Below, piece by piece: positions 61,280 to 64,000 of a stretch of DNA of 64,000 nt; the stretch's first letter is position 1; each line of letters opens with the position of its first letter. Under the pieces are notes generated by a model. That model was given only the letters and a program-made list of their open reading frames with translations. It was not told the origin of the DNA and did no database searches. Origin of the DNA: Oligoflexus sp. (GTDB lineage Bacteria; Bdellovibrionota_B; Oligoflexia; Oligoflexales; Oligoflexaceae); the NCBI GenBank assembly GCA_014377445.1, contig JACMPP010000050.1, positions 1 to 64,000 on the forward strand, in the 5' to 3' direction. Made by a program: the position numbers and the translations under genes.

Positions 61280-63340
61280 TTAATGGACCGGACGAGACAG
61301 CATCCTCTGACCTTCGGCCGCCAGGCGAGCATCAAAAGGCATGCCGGCGCCGCATTCGGGGGCGACAAGGAAGGGTGCCATGAGTTTCGCGCGACGAGGC
61401 AGCTCCTGATCCTTCAAATGCGAGGACATCGAAGCGGCTCCCAGACCTTTGAAAGGGCTTACATGATAGAAGCCATCGATGACAGCTTGGTCACCCGAGT
61501 GACAACCGTTACAGGTGTTGAGATTAAAGGCCCGCGCCCTGTCGCTGTCGACGGCGACCTTCCACTCAGGATTGGCACCGAAGACCTGAGCCTTCGCTGC
61601 ACGCATATTATTCGGGATTTCATAGTTGCTGATTTTGATATTCTCGAGGCTGATGCTGTTCACGAAATCGGCGAGCTGCTGAGAATTGTTAACCGATTGC
61701 GCTGGCGTCCGTTTGGGATCGACCTGCTGAAGACGGCTGTTAACACCGGCATTGCTGATATTGAACTCTCTTTGTTCCCAAGGACTGCCAAAGGCGATTT
61801 CGTTGGTTCGAACTTGTCCCAGTGAAGATCGCAGAAGGGTGCCTTCTTTTTTGGTGAACATGCGCGTGATGCTCGACAACTTGTCTGTATAAGCAGTGCA
61901 ATTGCCTTCCGAGCAATTCAGAGTGCCGAGATCATGCCAGAGATTCAACCATTTCGAAAGGTCATTGTCGCTCGCAACGGCAACCTTGTATTCAAAGATC
62001 ATAGTGAAGGGCTTTACTGCTAAGCCCTCATCCTGAGGACGTTCGGTCGGTTCTTCAAGGAGACCGTAGACCAGGCGCGATTCGCCGGCGCTGCCCGAAA
62101 TCAGGGGATTTCTGAGGTCGAAACGATTGGTGATGGCGATCAGTCGGAAAGGGGCGATGCGCAGATCAAGGCCATCGATGCCACGCGCACCCGAAGCATT
62201 TTTCCAGCGATCGACGACACCCATGAAATCAGGGCGGGCAGCGGCCCGATCGCCACTTGAGGAACGAAATTCTGTTTGCCATTGAGACACCCAGGCCCTC
62301 ACGAAAGTCTCCACTTGTTTTGGATTTGGATTGCCGCCCAGCAGGGGTTTAAGGACTTCACCGAAATGCCAGGCTCCTCCCACTTGCGCTTCGCGACTGG
62401 TGAATACAGCTAGATTGCCGATAGCCAGTTCCTTCAAGCCATCGATGGTGCGCTGATTGCAGTCGGGCGTCTTCTCGGTGAAGAGTTTGTGAAAGCGTGA
62501 GACGAGCTGTTTCTCGGCGCTTGGCAGAGTGTTGGAAGCATCGCGGGCATCGAAGACGACGCTTTGCTTGAGGCGTTCCATGGCGCTATCGAGCGTGCTT
62601 AGCTCTTCGCCAGCGATGTTTTGCTGAGCCTTGCTTGCCGCAATTTTATTGTCGAGGCCACTGAGATCCGCATTGGCTGCATCCAGGCTTTGCTTGGCAG
62701 CTATCAGGCGTTTGTTGAGGTCGGCGCGTGCCGCTGCGTTGGGATCATTGCCAGATCCACCGGCCTGAGCTTCAAGCTGGGCGATTTGAATATCAAAGTT
62801 TTGCAGGGCTTCCTGCATTTGTGCTCTGAGGGCAGGATCGCTTGTCCCGGCGAGCTGGGCTTTGAGTTTGTCTCGTTCCGTGCGTGCAAAGTCGAGGGCC
62901 TGGCCGAGGAATCCCCCTGGATTGCCGCCCGATGGAATGGGGCCCAAACGATCGAGCTGACCTTTGAGGTCTGACACCTGACGTTCGAAGTCCGCTTTTC
63001 TGCCGAGGACTTGAGAACGATCTTTGTTGAGGGATCCAAGGCCTTGATTCAGTCGCGATTGGCTAAGCTCAATATCTTTTTTCACAGCCTGGCGAAAATC
63101 ATCAGCACCTCGTGTCGAACGGACCTTACTGCAATCCGCAGCCGATCTTGGAGCTGCGACTTGGCATTCTCTCTGAACGATTTGGCCCGCTTCGCTTAGA
63201 TAAAGAAAGGTTTTCGCAAGCTTTCCTGTCGTGTCACTAAGATCGCTGGCATAGGATTTAACAACCGAACTTTGTTGAGATTCATTGTTGCAAGAGACAG
63301 CAGCAGCACTAAGGCAATAGAAGATCATGAAGCGTTTCAT
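61280..63340 (-). CDS. Coiled-coil lipoprotein with one C-terminal CXXCH motif
   Basis: A 686-residue exported protein (MKRFMIFYCLSAAAVSCNNE, lipobox-like, Cys17). Residues about 85-280 are strongly helical and predicted coiled coil (RSQVLGRKADFERQVSDLKG, AQLEAQAGGSG, LNKRLIAAKQSLDAANADL). The C-terminal half is a globular domain with APFRLIAITNRFDLRNPL and GSAGESRLVYGLL. A haem-type motif CNGCH (610-614) follows, with GDQAVIDGFYHVSPF next. The half without the coiled coil is known from secreted proteins of myxobacteria and Bdellovibrio-like bacteria. The start at 63340 follows GAGG. One haem would make it an electron-transfer surface protein; alternatively the motif is structural. Confidence 0.7.
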   Translation of the reverse strand: MKRFMIFYCLSAAAVSCNNESQQSSVVKSYASDLSDTTGKLAKTFLYLSEAGQIVQRECQVAAPRSAADCSKVRSTRGADDFRQAVKKDIELSQSRLNQGLGSLNKDRSQVLGRKADFERQVSDLKGQLDRLGPIPSGGNPGGFLGQALDFARTERDKLKAQLAGTSDPALRAQMQEALQNFDIQIAQLEAQAGGSGNDPNAAARADLNKRLIAAKQSLDAANADLSGLDNKIAASKAQQNIAGEELSTLDSAMERLKQSVVFDARDASNTLPSAEKQLVSRFHKLFTEKTPDCNQRTIDGLKELAIGNLAVFTSREAQVGGAWHFGEVLKPLLGGNPNPKQVETFVRAWVSQWQTEFRSSSGDRAAARPDFMGVVDRWKNASGARGIDGLDLRIAPFRLIAITNRFDLRNPLISGSAGESRLVYGLLEEPTERPQDEGLAVKPFTMIFEYKVAVASDNDLSKWLNLWHDLGTLNCSEGNCTAYTDKLSSITRMFTKKEGTLLRSSLGQVRTNEIAFGSPWEQREFNISNAGVNSRLQQVDPKRTPAQSVNNSQQLADFVNSISLENIKISNYEIPNNMRAAKAQVFGANPEWKVAVDSDRARAFNLNTCNGCHSGDQAVIDGFYHVSPFKGLGAASMSSHLKDQELPRRAKLMAPFLVAPECGAGMPFDARLAAEGQRMLSRPVH

Positions 63341-63716
63341 CAAAGTTTTCCTCGATTTGAAAGAGACAATTTCCTTAAGGAAGTCTCTTAGCGAAATTGA
63401 TGCCAAGATTGATGATGAATTTTGCAGCAGGGCGGTTGTGCGATCATAGGAATACAAGTGGCAGCGAAAAAACTCAGACGTTTCTCAAAATAAAAATCAA
63501 AAAAATAAACTGCCAAAACCAGATTTTTTTAAACCGGATTAAACCTTTGCCAAAATGTCTTCAGAATTCGAGTCAACTCTTGAAAGAGCCCGGGACTGAG
63601 CAGGTAGACGAAGAGGGAAAAGGGCGACAGAGCTGCTAAGGTGGGGCCGGCAGGCTTGGAGGTCCACGCTGATTCCAATGCGAATAAGGGCTGCGGGGAT
63701 AGTTCAGACGAGAATA
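63341..63716. other. Gene-free AT-rich stretch
   Basis: No ORF is convincing. An A/T-rich block around 63480-63540 includes runs of A and T, probably promoter DNA of the lipoprotein gene. No clear repeat. Confidence 0.45.
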
Positions 63717-63974
63717 TCAATGATCGTCAGGTGGAAACATGGTGGAACTTTCGAGCTTCTTCTTCGCATGTTTTTTGCGTGGCTTCCCAGAGTTTGCTTC
63801 GGTCAAAGCCGCCTTCTTGATTTTGGCTTTCACCCGAGCTTTTTTGTGAGCTTTGGGGTGCGCGATTTTCTTTCGTTCGCTCGAAGCGGCGGGCTCTTTC
63901 GATTCTCCAGCAAATGAAAGGGAGGCTCCACCAAAGAGTAGAGCACCGGCTAAAATTAACTTCAGAGAAAACAT
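63717..63974 (-). CDS. Small Lys-rich exported protein
   Basis: An 85-residue protein with a clean signal peptide (MFSLKLILAGALLFGGASLSFA, cleavage near residue 22). The mature ~60 residues are extremely basic: KKIAHPKAHKKARVKAKIKK and GKPRKKHAKKKLE, with a short acidic end (PPDDH). It might bind polyanions such as LPS, DNA or teichoic-like polymers in the periplasm. AGGGG lies before the ATG. No family recognised. Confidence 0.65.
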   Translation of the reverse strand: MFSLKLILAGALLFGGASLSFAGESKEPAASSERKKIAHPKAHKKARVKAKIKKAALTEANSGKPRKKHAKKKLESSTMFPPDDH

Positions 63975-64000
63975 GATGACCCCTAGGAATGTTTCAGGTC

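Noticed and set aside
1-64000. CRISPR arrays or cas genes
   Set aside because: No set of regularly spaced repeats was seen, and none of the readable proteins is a Cas protein.

Overview
The window looks like a chromosomal segment from a Gram-negative, surface-active, probably predatory or polymer-degrading bacterium. The gene set (TIGR02147-type regulator, many lipoproteins and signal-peptide proteins, an Oar-like TonB-dependent receptor, GH44, a cyclic beta-1,2-glucan synthase, WecG/TagA glycosyltransferase) fits Bdellovibrionota/Oligoflexia best. That assignment is inference from gene content; no rRNA or ribosomal protein gene is present to test it. Shine-Dalgarno sites of the AGGAG type and ATGA stop/start overlaps are common.

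Region 1 (1-4.9 kb) is an accessory patch. It holds the 3' end of an IS21-type istB, an IS3-type OrfA remnant and a badly decayed IS66 transposase. Among them sit two paralogous Xre/RES toxin-antitoxin operons that point away from each other. Region 2 (5-15.8 kb) carries a large TonB-dependent receptor, a GNAT acetyltransferase, a hybrid histidine kinase, a short TPR protein, a secreted polysaccharide-deacetylase-like protein and a secreted unknown. Region 3 (16-20.2 kb) has a large di-haem cytochrome c resembling the RoxA/MauG-like group, a cupredoxin directly behind it, and three gene corpses: an S9 peptidase, an aldehyde dehydrogenase and a patatin.

Region 4 (20.2-33.5 kb) holds a phytase-like secreted esterase, two small unknowns behind a structured leader, an RluA-type pseudouridine synthase, a WecG/TagA glycosyltransferase and a YbaK deacylase. 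It continues with a two-gene GH44 glucanase lipoprotein/GT2 synthase operon, a NYN-domain protein, an outer-membrane-like protein, a secreted DNase-I-fold enzyme, folA-thyA and a TetR regulator. Region 5 (33.7-37.2 kb) is a tRNA-Arg(TCG) whose 3' end is repeated at 36139-36161. The repeats bracket a roughly 2.4-kb element with a dead tyrosine integrase and two unknown genes; a HEPN/MNT toxin-antitoxin pair lies just outside.

Region 6 (37.2-46.3 kb) has hflK-hflC, a YceI protein, a lipoprotein, a TIGR02147 regulator coupled to a secreted protein, a SET-domain protein, and two guanidino-group enzymes in divergent orientation (a DDAH-like cytoplasmic one and a PAD-like lipoprotein). Region 7 (46.8-56.2 kb) is dominated by a 2825-residue cyclic beta-1,2-glucan synthase with a small translationally coupled ORF upstream and an exported protein downstream. 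Region 8 (56.3-64 kb) is an xdhA-xdhB-xdhC xanthine dehydrogenase operon, a coiled-coil lipoprotein with one CXXCH motif, and a small basic secreted protein.
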